This document shows positions 51,590-62,000 of a DNA stretch of 64,000 bases, one piece after another; within the stretch, counting starts at the first letter, position 1; every line of letters starts with the position of its first letter. The notes below the pieces were generated by a model. It saw nothing but the letters and a program-made list of their open reading frames with translations. It was not told the origin of the DNA and did not search any database. The stretch lies in contig CP036201.1 of NCBI GenBank assembly GCA_004299845.1, forward strand, positions 558,001-622,000, given 5' to 3'. Both the position numbers and the translations under genes were made by a program. The DNA is from Verrucomicrobia bacterium S94. GTDB taxonomy: Bacteria; Verrucomicrobiota; Kiritimatiellia; Kiritimatiellales; Pontiellaceae.

Positions 51590-54019
51590 TCAGCTTCGGT
51601 TTTCCTGGTATTCCGCGTACTCCTCCGCATCAATTGCGCCGTCGCTGTTCGAGTCAATGCGGTCAAAATAGGTATGTAACCGGCCGATCACTTCGTCTGC
51701 TGTCAGTTTACCGTTGCGATCAATATCATACCTGCGGAGCATGGCGCGATATGCGCTGGAGCTCCTGGTGGTCGAACTTTCGCCTGATGGAGATTCCGCC
51801 GGGGTGACCAAGGGAATCTGACGACCGAAAACCTCGCCGCCGAACCGGTCCTTCTGCAGATAAACCAGATAGTTCTGGGTAACTTCTATATTGCGTTTGT
51901 TTCGGTGTACGGAATAAGTGACCTGCAGGGTCAGCGGTTTATCAAGGTCGAGTTTACGTGCCTGCAGCATAAATTCACGGGGTTCGGTATCGGTGGCTGC
52001 GACAGTGACGCGCGCGGCGGAATTAATGGATGGAGCAACCACTCCGGAAGGTGTTTTCAGCTGGTATTTCAGCGGTTCTCCGAGATTGTTCCATTCAACG
52101 TCGAAGAGCGGATCGATGTGGAAGCCGAGATAAAGCTTGCCGTCGCCGGACTCAAGCAGCGCCTCGCTGCCCTCGACCCGCGCTTTAACAAAATAGGGCT
52201 GTCGCGTTTGACCCGGTGTGATTTCCAGAGGCTGTAGGCGGTCTTCCATACTGACTTTTACACGGGGGACCAGTTGGGATTCCCTTATATTGACCGGTTC
52301 AAGAGTCGGTTCGGGGAGAGTCTCGATATCAAAGGGCTCTGTGACCGGCGAACTCAGTTCGGTCAGTTTTTCGTACAGGCGGGCATGGTCGGCCAGTGTG
52401 CCGGAAAAAATTTCCTCCCCTGAACCGGAGAAGATGAAGATTCCGGTTCCGTTTTCACCGGCGAGCCGATATGCCGTATCATTGTCCATCGTATCATAAA
52501 GCCAGGGCACTGCGGTGCCCAGCTGTTCTTTAGCCACCAGTGTGTGCTGTGCCCGGGCCCGAAGGGTGAAGGGTTTAATATACCCGTTGTTTTCTGGGTG
52601 CCTGAGATATTTGTAAATATAGTAAAACCGGATACCCTGGGGATAGAAATCACGCGCGGCGGCTTCGATGAAGCGGTAATGCTGTATGAAAACATCGTCG
52701 GTCAGATCGCCGAGCACCAGAACGGTGTAGGGAGCTTCGGAAACAATGCTGCGCAGTTTGATTTTCGGACTGTCTTTTCCGCGATGGACGTAAACATCCG
52801 GAAGGGTGCGTACTTCAGGCTCGCTGTCCTGTTCGGAAACCGTTTCTTCCGAGTCCTGGAGCTGGAGTTTTCGGGCTGCTTCTTCCAGCAGTTCGCGGGC
52901 TTCTCCGGCGGAATTTATAATCCGGGAGGAGGCATCATTGCCGATATTTTCAAGGCCCTTGGAGCCCCGGTTTTTAGCAAATACTGCATTAAGTACAACC
53001 GTGCGAACTCCGGCGTGGCTGGCGATGGCTCCGGCGCCACGCGGAGAAAAATTCTTTTCAAAAGTACAGTTTTCAACCACCGGAATAAACGGGCCGGAAA
53101 AACCCAGCGCTCCGCCGTTATTACGTGCGGAGTTCTGGTCGAAGCGGCAGTCGGACAGCGTTAATGCAATGTTCGATGCATCCGAACAGACGGCGGCGAT
53201 CGCCCCCCCGAAGTCGTCGGTCGAGTTATAAAGAAAGCTGGAATTCCCGATCTCAACCTGTCCGTCTTCGTTCACGAAAACTGCACCGCCGGGTTTCGGA
53301 GCAAAATTGGAAGAGAAAGTGGAATCGATGATTTTAAGGCTGCTTTCTCCCTGTGAAGCAATCGCCCCTCCCGTATCGGCGGAGTTGGAATAGAAGGTGC
53401 AGTTGGAGAGCATGAGTTCACCCCCGCTGAGATGGACGGCCCCGCCGGATTCTGCTCCGTTCTTTTCAAATATAGCATTAAGAACCTGAATGTTTCTGCT
53501 GCCCGGCACCACACGCAGGCCGCCGCCGAAGCGGTTTTCTTTAATCGAATTGGCATTTCCTCGCTGAATAATAAAACCGTCTATGAGGGTATTCCCGGAG
53601 GCGGTAAGGACATGATAGGCATTATCGGTTGTGGAGCCGATCCGTCCGATATCTCCACTGAGCACGGTCCGGTTCGCCCTGGGGATGCGCTGGTTCAGAT
53701 TGGTTTCGTTTCCCCGGAACCCCCCGTACAGTGCTGTGTTTTCCGGGATCCGAAATGTGGCATCTCTGCTGCTGCCTTCAGGTTTATAGTGTCCCGCGCG
53801 AACCCAGATCTGTCCGCCACCGTTGGTTGAAGCGGCTTCCAGTGCACTGTTCAGGGAGGGAAAGGCGCTGAACCACGATTCGCCGGAAGGAGATTCGCCT
53901 TGAAAACCGGAATCCACATAATAGGTGGCTGCCATTGCACAGAAAGTCAGACCGGTCGAGAGAACCGTGAGTATCTTTTTTATGGTTGAGACTATACACA
54001 TACATAGACTGTCTAACAT
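51590..54019 (-). CDS. Secreted beta-helix protein with deiodinase-like thioredoxin fold and EF-hands
   Basis: An 809-residue exported protein with a signal region ending near residue 31. Residues ~33-360 are a right-handed beta-helix (start YYVDSGFQGE, repeats like GGAVHLSGGELMLSNCTF and GGAIASQGESSLKIIDSTF). Residues ~425-555 look like an iodothyronine-deiodinase-type thioredoxin fold: IRFYYIYKYLRHPENNG and PWLYDTMDNDTAYRLAG, then IFSGSGEEIFSG; the catalytic Cys/Sec position (VLGDLTDD) is empty. After a beta-rich part (560-725) two EF-hands close the protein, DIDRNGKLTADE and DSNSDGAIDAEE. Role unknown; a calcium-dependent surface adhesin or enzyme is possible. ATG 54001 is an alternative start. 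Confidence 0.65.
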   Translation of the reverse strand: MLDSLCMCIVSTIKKILTVLSTGLTFCAMAATYYVDSGFQGESPSGESWFSAFPSLNSALEAASTNGGGQIWVRAGHYKPEGSSRDATFRIPENTALYGGFRGNETNLNQRIPRANRTVLSGDIGRIGSTTDNAYHVLTASGNTLIDGFIIQRGNANSIKENRFGGGLRVVPGSRNIQVLNAIFEKNGAESGGAVHLSGGELMLSNCTFYSNSADTGGAIASQGESSLKIIDSTFSSNFAPKPGGAVFVNEDGQVEIGNSSFLYNSTDDFGGAIAAVCSDASNIALTLSDCRFDQNSARNNGGALGFSGPFIPVVENCTFEKNFSPRGAGAIASHAGVRTVVLNAVFAKNRGSKGLENIGNDASSRIINSAGEARELLEEAARKLQLQDSEETVSEQDSEPEVRTLPDVYVHRGKDSPKIKLRSIVSEAPYTVLVLGDLTDDVFIQHYRFIEAAARDFYPQGIRFYYIYKYLRHPENNGYIKPFTLRARAQHTLVAKEQLGTAVPWLYDTMDNDTAYRLAGENGTGIFIFSGSGEEIFSGTLADHARLYEKLTELSSPVTEPFDIETLPEPTLEPVNIRESQLVPRVKVSMEDRLQPLEITPGQTRQPYFVKARVEGSEALLESGDGKLYLGFHIDPLFDVEWNNLGEPLKYQLKTPSGVVAPSINSAARVTVAATDTEPREFMLQARKLDLDKPLTLQVTYSVHRNKRNIEVTQNYLVYLQKDRFGGEVFGRQIPLVTPAESPSGESSTTRSSSAYRAMLRRYDIDRNGKLTADEVIGRLHTYFDRIDSNSDGAIDAEEYAEYQENRS

Positions 54020-54180
54020 GAGCAGTGAACGCCTCTCAAATCAAAAGGGTTTACTCTTCAGATAAATGATCGGAATGGTGCGATGAATGATTGGGAAATC
54101 TGGGTTGAAAGGGCATGATTCCTTTAAAATCGACTTGCCTTGTTTTATGAGGAATCGATACATTCCGCGTTCTTCCACAC

Positions 54181-54268
<88 letters not shown>

Positions 54269-54334
54269 TTTTTTAGAAGCACTTTTTCAGGGTGTGAATG
54301 AAGAAAGGCCCCTCCAGCAGAATCTGTGGGTTCG

Positions 54335-54660
54335 TTACAGCTCCGGGAGCTCACCCATGGTGTGAAACAGGGCGGTTTCAACCACTTTGTAGCTTCGGAA
54401 ACCGAATGCTTTTCCCGTTATCGGATTTACTTTGCGGTTCAAGCTTTCGGTGTCGTCCGGTGAACAGGTCTTCCTGGCTTTGAACCAGTTCATGATCAGC
54501 GGCTGTGGTGCCGCCGAATCGTTCAGATAAATTTCCTGAAGGGATGGAGTCCGGAGCGCATGGCGCAACCGCCTGACCTCGTCGATTCCCACCTGGTTCA
54601 AGGTCTTGTTCTGGTGGTAAACCGCACATAGCAGATAAGTTGTCCGATGTGTTAATCATT
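54335..54660 (-). pseudogene. Transposase remnant, C-terminal part (ISL3-like)
   Basis: A decayed fragment of about 105 codons without a proper start, reading YLLCAVYHQNKTLNQ and later MNWFKARKTCS, GKAFGFRSYKVVETALFHT and MGELPEL. The last motifs match the end of ISL3-type transposases (F/Y-GFR..., A-L-Y/F-H-x-LG-x-LPEP). The catalytic DDE residues lie upstream and are missing. No terminal inverted repeats were found. It lies 67 bp behind the tRNA-Ser gene. Family assignment comes from memory of the motif and is moderate. Confidence 0.55.
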
Positions 54661-54758
54661 TGTTTTTACCTTCAGATTCAGCAGAAGCCTCCTTTTTTTA
54701 TTTTACTGGTCTCCATATTTAATATATACTTAAAATAAGTACATGATATGAGGTAATA

Positions 54759-56489
54759 ATGAAGAGGTTGGTAGGAGTATGCTGGATGTGCTGGGTTGCG
54801 ATGATCGCGCAGGCCAATGATTTTAAAGTCGCGGCGAATGACGGAGCGATCACGATCACAGGGTATACCGGTGATGGCGGTGATATCACCATTCCGGATG
54901 TAATAGATGGGTTGCCGGTTACCCGCATCGGGGACCGTGCGTTTTACGATTGCACCGAGCTGACCGGGGTGACGATCTCTTCCAACGTTACAACGATCGG
55001 ATATTCCGCATTTAAGGATTGTACCGAGCTGACCACTGTGACGATCCCCTCCGGCGTCAGTACGATTAATAATTCGGCTTTCTACAATTGTTCGAGTCTG
55101 ACCAACATGGTGATTCCCGTTGGCGTCACCCGCATTGGCGAAGATGTGTTCTACAAATGTTACAGTTTGGTCCGTGTGACGATTCCTGCCGGTGTGACCA
55201 CAATTCAAAGGGGCGCATTTTATAACTGCTCGAGTCTGACCGGTGTGATGATTCCTGAAGGAGTTACTTCTATCGGGCATTCAGCGTTCGACGGTTGCTC
55301 CAGTCTGAGTAGCGCTTCGATTCCCTCCAGCGTCACCTCTATTGGAGGTTACGCATTTTACGGATGCTCCAAGCTGACCCGTGTTGTGATTCCCGCCGGT
55401 GTTGTCTCTATTGGGGATTATGCATTCGACCGTTGTTCAAAGCTGACGAATCTAACGGTGGATGAGGAAAACCCGAACTACAGCAGCGAGGACGGTGTGC
55501 TCTTCGATAAATTAAAAACCATGCTGATCAAATATCCCGGAGGCAGGAACGGAGCCTATGTGATTCCCTCCGGCGTCACCACGATTGGGGATTCCGCGTT
55601 CTCCTATTGTTCCGGGCTGACTCATGTCACGATCCCCTCCAGTGTTACAACGATCGGGAGCTCTTCTTTCAATCATTGCAAGGGACTGATGGAGGTGACT
55701 ATTCATCCCGGGGTTACCACGATTGGGAGTTCTGCGTTTTACTGCTGTTCCGAGTTGACCCGCGTGACTCTTCCATCGAGCGTTATCACGATAGAGGACG
55801 TGGCGTTTGGGCATTGTGACCGTTTGGCCCATGTAACGATTCCCTCCAGTGTTACTACGATTGAGGATCAGGCGTTTTACCAATGCGTCGCGCTAACGGA
55901 GGTTACGATTCCTGCCAGTGTTACTTTGGTTGGGAGCAGTGCATTCAGTGGTTGTTCCGGGTTGACGAGCGCAACTTTTTTAGGTCATGCCCCGGCCGTG
56001 GGCTATATGATTTTTTATAACACAGCGGGTGATTTTACGGTCTATTATTATGCGGGGCGCACGGGATTCTCCACTCCGTTTTGGGAGGGGTATCCATCTT
56101 CAGAACTGGATATGCCGCCATTGTATGGGTTTGATCTGTGGGCAGAAGAACACGGTTTGGTTGGAGGCCGGGGAATGCTGTTTCGTCAGGATCGGAATGG
56201 CGACGGCATCCCCAATGGGCTGGAGTACACATTTGGAACGAATTGTCCCGCCACGAGTTCTTTGGTGAAAATTTTCCGGACAACGAATGGTTGCATGGTG
56301 GTGGAAACCCCGAAACAGGAAGAATCTACACAGCCTTATGTGACGGTTCAGGTTCGGGGCAGCACAAACCTTGTGGACTGGACGTTTCCGGTTGCTCCGA
56401 CCAATGGTGCTCCTGCCGGATATGAGTGGTTTTCGGGGGATGATGCTGAAAAAGTGTTTTTCAAACTGGAGGCTGTATTGACGGAATAA
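54759..56489 (+). CDS. BspA-type leucine-rich repeat surface protein
   Basis: A 576-residue exported protein with signal peptide (residues 1-19, ending AQA). Residues ~55-420 are 14 tandem BspA/TpLRR repeats of 23 residues with pattern V-T-x-IG-x-x-AF-x-x-C-x-x-L-x-x-V-x-IP, each with a Cys at the same place; repeat eight carries an insert with LFDKLKTMLIKYPGG. Near the C-terminus DRNGDGIPNGLE is a calcium-binding motif, common in secreted PVC proteins. Such proteins bind host or matrix molecules. The DNA repeat unit is 69 bp. It lies just behind tRNA-Ser and a transposase relic. Confidence 0.85.
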   Translation: MKRLVGVCWMCWVAMIAQANDFKVAANDGAITITGYTGDGGDITIPDVIDGLPVTRIGDRAFYDCTELTGVTISSNVTTIGYSAFKDCTELTTVTIPSGVSTINNSAFYNCSSLTNMVIPVGVTRIGEDVFYKCYSLVRVTIPAGVTTIQRGAFYNCSSLTGVMIPEGVTSIGHSAFDGCSSLSSASIPSSVTSIGGYAFYGCSKLTRVVIPAGVVSIGDYAFDRCSKLTNLTVDEENPNYSSEDGVLFDKLKTMLIKYPGGRNGAYVIPSGVTTIGDSAFSYCSGLTHVTIPSSVTTIGSSSFNHCKGLMEVTIHPGVTTIGSSAFYCCSELTRVTLPSSVITIEDVAFGHCDRLAHVTIPSSVTTIEDQAFYQCVALTEVTIPASVTLVGSSAFSGCSGLTSATFLGHAPAVGYMIFYNTAGDFTVYYYAGRTGFSTPFWEGYPSSELDMPPLYGFDLWAEEHGLVGGRGMLFRQDRNGDGIPNGLEYTFGTNCPATSSLVKIFRTTNGCMVVETPKQEESTQPYVTVQVRGSTNLVDWTFPVAPTNGAPAGYEWFSGDDAEKVFFKLEAVLTE

Positions 56490-56514
56490 TTTGCGGGTTC
56501 CGTTCGGGTGATTT

Positions 56515-57336
56515 TTAAATCTGTTTGTCGACCGGAGATATTCCGTGAAAATGGTGCACGGGACCGTGGCCGGAACCGATGTCGTAGTCCGCTCCGCCGG
56601 CGACGGCGTTGCTGATGTATATTTTGGCCCGGCGGGCGGCTTCCTGCAGTTCGAAGCCGCGGGCGATGTATGCGGCCAGTGATGAGGAGAGGGTGCAGCC
56701 GGTTCCGTGGGTGTTGCGGGTACGGATGCGTTCTGACTGGAGTCGCAGGATTTCCTTCTTTTCAAAATCGTACAGGACATCCGTCAGCTTATCACCGTCG
56801 AGGTGGCCGGCTTTGAGCAGGACGGAAACCTGATAGCGGTCCGCAAGTTTTTCCGCATAACGCGGGAGCTCATCCTCGTTGGTGATCGATTCGTCGAGCA
56901 GGATTTCGCCCTCCGGAATATTCGGCGTAATGATGCGGGCTTTGGGAATGAGTTTTTCCCGCAGTGCGCTGAGGGCCTCGTTCTGCAGCAGGATGTCGCC
57001 GGACGTGGCGACCATGACGGGATCGAGCACCACATTTTCGATAGCGTACCGGTCCAGTGCACGGCAGACGACGTCGATAATTTCCGCTGAATGCAGCATG
57101 CCGATTTTGATGGCGTTCGCGCCGATATCACTCAGCACGGCCTCAATCTGTTCTTCAAGAATCTGCGGAGGAACCGGGTGTACATTGCTTACGCCGACGG
57201 TGTTCTGAACCGTGATGGCGGTGATGGCGGTGGCGGCATAGGCTCCGCAGGCTGAAATGGCTTTGATGTCGGCCTGAATGCCGGCGCCGCCGCCGGAATC
57301 GCTGCCGGCAATGCTGAGTACGGTGCTGTATTTCAT
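56515..57336 (-). CDS. thiD: Hydroxymethylpyrimidine kinase / phosphomethylpyrimidine kinase
   Basis: ThiD phosphorylates HMP twice in thiamine synthesis and salvage. The 273-residue ribokinase-fold protein has SIAGSDSGGGAGIQADIK at the N-terminus, VLDPVMVATSGD and the catalytic Cys/anion-hole motif NTHGTGCTLSSSLA. Length is standard. Its start overlaps the stop of nudC by 4 bp (ATGA), so the pair is one operon. No TPP riboswitch sequence was recognised upstream of nudC. Confidence 0.94.
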   Translation of the reverse strand: MKYSTVLSIAGSDSGGGAGIQADIKAISACGAYAATAITAITVQNTVGVSNVHPVPPQILEEQIEAVLSDIGANAIKIGMLHSAEIIDVVCRALDRYAIENVVLDPVMVATSGDILLQNEALSALREKLIPKARIITPNIPEGEILLDESITNEDELPRYAEKLADRYQVSVLLKAGHLDGDKLTDVLYDFEKKEILRLQSERIRTRNTHGTGCTLSSSLAAYIARGFELQEAARRAKIYISNAVAGGADYDIGSGHGPVHHFHGISPVDKQI

Positions 57337-58142
57337 GATGTAACTCCGGTGCGGTTCAGATAATCATCGATCAGAGCGCGGGCGATGGTGGATTTTGACG
57401 GAATTTTGTCGGGCAGGTTTTCTGCGGTGTACCAGCCGGCATCTTCGATTTCCTCCGGATCAATCCGAATTTCACCGCCGGCATAGTCGGCCGTAAAGCC
57501 GATCATGAGCGAGTGGGGAAAGGGCCAGGGCTGACTGGAGTGGTATCGGATATTTTTGATTTCTATGCCGGTTTCTTCCATGACTTCCCGGGCAACGCAC
57601 TGTTCCAGATTTTCGCCCGGTTCCACAAAGCCGGCGACAACGCTGTAGAGTCCTTCAGGGAAATGGTGACCGCGCGCCATCAGCAGTTCATTGCCACGGG
57701 TGACGGCTACAATCATACTGGGCGAAATCCTCGGGTAGTTCTGCAGTCCGCATGTCGGACAAATCATAGCCCGTTCTTTTTCGGAAGGCTCGGCTTTCGT
57801 ACCGCATCGGGAACAGAACTGATGGTTTTCGCGCCAGGTTAGGATCTGCGAGGCATAGCCGATGAGTGAATAGAGCTCGCCTTCAATCTCGCCATGGAGC
57901 GAACGGATATCGCTTATTTCATATGCCGCCGGCACATCAGTATTTTGATCCAGACGGGCCGCATAGCAGGGTTCGGTACCATACGTTCCCAGATATACCG
58001 CATTTTTAAGCAGGGGGCTGTCAACGCTCAGAACAGGGATAAGACGTGCCAGGGTCAGAATCCCGTTCCCGTTGCGGAAGAGAAACGCCCGGACTTCGGG
58101 AGGTGTAGGCAGTTCCGGTTGAATGGCTGGATAAAAGTTCAT
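57333..58142 (-). CDS. nudC: NAD+ diphosphatase (NudC-type Nudix hydrolase)
   Basis: Cleaves NAD(H) to NMN(H) and AMP, and in some bacteria removes NAD caps from RNA. The 269-residue product has the NudC layout: N-terminal beta domain, zinc ribbon (CSRCG and CPTCG), then the Nudix box GFVEPGENLEQCVAREVMEE, and SQPWPFPHSLM, the SQPWPFPxS motif that defines NADH-specific members. It precedes thiD with a 4-bp overlap. All catalytic residues appear intact. Confidence 0.95.
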   Translation of the reverse strand: MNFYPAIQPELPTPPEVRAFLFRNGNGILTLARLIPVLSVDSPLLKNAVYLGTYGTEPCYAARLDQNTDVPAAYEISDIRSLHGEIEGELYSLIGYASQILTWRENHQFCSRCGTKAEPSEKERAMICPTCGLQNYPRISPSMIVAVTRGNELLMARGHHFPEGLYSVVAGFVEPGENLEQCVAREVMEETGIEIKNIRYHSSQPWPFPHSLMIGFTADYAGGEIRIDPEEIEDAGWYTAENLPDKIPSKSTIARALIDDYLNRTGVTS

Positions 58143-58924
58143 ACGGATAAGATTAAATTATTTTGTTCGCAAGGCACGTATAATCTATTTCGAATTACGG
58201 AGGAATTGAACAGGAGTTCTGGCGATCCGCAGGTTCTGTTTTCTGTTTTGAAAATACAGCGGAACTTCTGAAGGGTTGGAGAGGCGTAAGAAATCCGTAG
58301 AACAGAAAGCAGGTTGGTTTTCTTTCGTTATTATCTGCCGATCGAAGTTTTTACAAAGCGATCCCTCCGCCCGGCGGGCGCGGTGGAATATCTCATCATG
58401 ATGTCCATTGTGAAAAAGGGGCGATGAATGGTTCTGCTGTCTCCTGTGCTGTATTCGTTGCCATCGAAGTGCCGGTGATTACACACGCTCGGGACTCGGT
58501 GTGAGTATATCGTTGAGCAAGATGGAGATCTTTGGCGGTAGTTCGGCTTTTTGCCGAAAAGCGTGGCATGCACGACGTCAGGAAGGTCATCAGCGGAGCA
58601 CTGACGGGATTGCAGCGTGCCTTTCAACTTCAATATTCCTGCCCTGAAGGAAGTTGTGCATCTGTTAGAAAAACGGTCGAAAAGTACCGGGAGAAAGTCG
58701 GCAGATCTGCCGACTGAATGGAGGATAATCTTCCCGATGGCTTTGCGGTTTTCGGCCCTTTCCCTGAATCAGAGTTTCAGCCGGCTGTTATATGCTGAAC
58801 TGGAGCTGGCGCACTGTCATAACGCTTATAGCGACTGAGTCCTTTTCTGATATGAAATTTCATTAAAAAGATTGGGGTATAAAAGGTTATTAAAGCAATG
58901 ATATATATAACTTTTAAAGAATAA
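58143..58924. other. Intergenic stretch, about 780 bp, no gene recognised
   Basis: Lies between divergent nudC and the RHS gene. Both strands were read. Short frames exist (for example plus strand 58617-58838) but they lack family similarity, consistent codon use or start signals. A TATAAT box at 58178-58183 reads on the plus strand but lacks a good -35. It may be decayed DNA; nothing can be named. Confidence 0.5.
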
Positions 58925-58952
58925 TTGACACTGGGTTGAGGTGGTGTAATCT
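58925..58952 (+). promoter_or_regulatory. Predicted sigma-70 promoter for the RHS gene
   Basis: A perfect TTGACA at 58925-58930 and TAATCT at 58947-58952, 16 bases apart, lie in an AT-rich tract ~50 bp before the RHS start codon. Confidence 0.6.
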
Positions 58953-59001
58953 GATTTTTTATATTTTTAGTTTTTCTTAACGAATAAGGGTTGGGTTTTC
59001 G

Positions 59002-62000
59002 ATGATGAAGAAGCGAATGGTCTTAACGGTTGGCGGTTGTTTTTTGATGGGATGGGCGACATTATCTGCTCAGAGACCGGTTTTTGACTGGATCGGGTCA
59101 GACTCAAACGGTTGTCCGTCTATGCGGATGGAGGGACGGGTAGATAAACGTATTGAGATACAATACTCCACGAACTTATTGTCCGGGTGGACTTCTCTTG
59201 ATTGTCTTTATCCGGAAAGTAATCAGTTTTCCTATGTACACACGTCAGGACAACAGGATGTCGGTTTTTACAGAATGCTTGAATTTCCCGGAACTAACCA
59301 ACCTGCATGGTCGCAGGAAAGCGAGCTGAATGGTTTTCTGTCTGAATCCGGCACTTTTGATTTGCAGTGGGAAGAACCGGTAAGCGGATATCCCATTACC
59401 GAGTACGTGATTTATCAGGATGGAATTGAATTGGATACCGTTGACGCCCAAACACGTTCGTATCAACTATCCGGGGCGGCTCCCGGTGATGTGTATGAAA
59501 TTTCTGTTATGGCACGGAATTCGAACGGTGATTGGTCAGAGGTTCAGTTGTCCAGTACAGTAACCGTGGCTCCGACTGATCCCGTGAAGATTGCACCGTC
59601 ATTGCCGGTTGGTGCCATTGGATCGTTTAGTTCCCGTGTTTCGTTTCTCTATCAGGGAGATCATCCTGTTCAATTTGAAGTTCAGGAAGAGGCGTTGGAT
59701 ACCAATCGGCTTTCTGTGGTGCGCGGATGTGTGAAAGACCGTTCGGGACAACCTTTGGCCGGGGTTCGGGTATCGCTTCGCGATCGTACAGAGTCCGGAT
59801 ATACCTATTCACGAGCTGATGGAATGTTTGATTTGGTTGCAAATGGCGGTGGAGCTCTGTTCGTGGATTATGAACGGGAGGGGTTTTTGTCCGCTCAACG
59901 GACAGTCAGAGTGGGGTGGAATGAAATCAAGGTCGCTCCGGATGTCGTACTGATCCCATTGGATCCGGTGGCAACTCCCGTTGAGTTTGGAGTATCTGCC
60001 AGGGCTCAGGTCGCTGAAAGCAGTGTTGTTACGGATGAAGACGGTGCGCGTCGTGTAACGGCCATTTTTTCAAAAAATACGGAGGCTTTTGCCGTTCTGC
60101 CTGACGGATCTACAAATTCTGTCGACCAGCTGACGGTCCGTGCCACAGAGTATACGGTTGGTGACAGTGGGCCGGAAGCCATGCCCGGTGAGCTGCGTGC
60201 GCCCATGGCTTATACCTACTGTGTGGAATACAGTGCCGATGAGGTGATGGACGGTCGGATCGAATTCACGCAGCCGGTGGCAATCTATCTTGATAATTTT
60301 CTCAATATCCCGGTCGGTCTGCCGATTCCTGTGGCGTGGTACGATGATGAAACCAAAGCATGGATTGCTGAGAAAAACGGAAGTGTGGTTGATTTTCTTG
60401 GTACGGATGCCAACGGGCTGGCACAGATTGACTGCGACGGGGATGGTATGGCCGAATCACTTTCCGGTCTGCTGGCTGATGGATATACAGAAGATGAATT
60501 GCTTCTTCTTGCCCGGACACGTACTGCCGGCTCCTACTGGCGCACGACGGTGACTCACTTTACGCCTTATGACTGGAATTATCCATACGTTTCTGAGCTC
60601 TCCAGCGAGGAGAGACCGCAACCTCTGGATATAAAACAACAGCAGACGGTAAGTGATGCTTCAACAGATCCAGGCCACGGAACAGTTGCCATCGAGAATC
60701 GCAATTTCAACGAAGCACTGGCGGTCCCCGGAACCCCGTATAATCTTCATTACGAATCGTCGGCGCATCGCGGTAATACGCTGGAAATCCCATTGACCGG
60801 CGAAACGCTTTCGCCGGATGTGAAGCGGGTGGATCTTTCGGTTCGGATTGCAGGCAAGACGTATACGTATGAATACGATCCTGCCACCAATCTTAACTTT
60901 TCTTTCCAGTGGGATGGGTTGGATGCATATGGTTATCCGTGTGCTTCTGCAAGGGGTAAGTTTACGTTGTCTTATTTGGCGCATGCCCGATATTCGATTT
61001 CTAATTCCGAAGCTCAGGAAATATTCGGCCGTAGCGGCATGCCTCAGAATGTGATTACGAATCAGCAGGGCGAAGTGCTGACGCGTCAATTGATTCCTTC
61101 ATCTGTGCAGAAGAGGTGTTTAATTGAAAATCCGGAAGGAATTGATCGCACGGATTTCGGGGGGTGGGCGCTGGATGTGAACCACCAGTATGATCCGAAA
61201 AGCGGCATACTGTTCTATGGAGACGGCCGCCGCGATACGCCGAAAAGTCTGCACGCATTAGATTTCTTAGATGGAGAGAGCCGTGGATTTTGGTATGGCA
61301 ATGGGGATATTGTAAGCGCGCCGGACGGCACAGTTTATCTGTCTGAATTTGGGGCTGTTTACCGCGTGAAGACAACCGGCGAAACCAACCTTATCATTGG
61401 CGGAATTTATCTGTGTTCAATCGGTGAACCCGGAACGGATTGGTATTTAAGTGATCGTGTTTGTCTGGCCGTGGACTCCGCAGGCGTTCTGTATTTCTCG
61501 GATACAAGTAAGGGCCTTATTTGTCGATGGACTGAAGATCAAGGGGTTGTGCCGATTGCCGGAGGGGGAACGTCTGACGCCGATGGAACGCCCTGTGATC
61601 AGATTCGTCTGAATGATCCCGAGGCGTTATACGTGATGGATGACGGTTCTGTTTTTTATACAGAACCGTCTTTGAACCGTGTGCGTTGTATTTATCCGGA
61701 CGGGAAGGTGTACACTGTCGCCGGAGACGGAACCGATGAATATCGGGGGGATGGTTCAGCGGCTCGTCTGGCAGGACTTCCAGGCCCTTGCGATGTCGCA
61801 GCAGCTTCCGACGGGTCTTTGTATATTGCGGGCCCATCGGCATCTGTTTCGGGAGAGCTGTATTACCTGAGAAAGGTGGATCCGCAGGGCATCATTCATA
61901 CGGTTTTCGATCCGCAGATTGATGGCACTGGAGGTTCTATCTCGGCAATTTGTATCGACGTTGATGATGTGGTCTGGTTTTTGGAGGACTGTTCGAATGG

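Noticed and set aside
54678-55280. 200-codon minus-strand repeat protein
   Set aside because: Antisense of the BspA-type repeats; the apparent repeats (HTGQT) mirror the 69-bp unit.
58331-58838. Possible broken transposase or small genes before the RHS gene
   Set aside because: All six frames were read; short frames give no recognisable motif and contain several stops.
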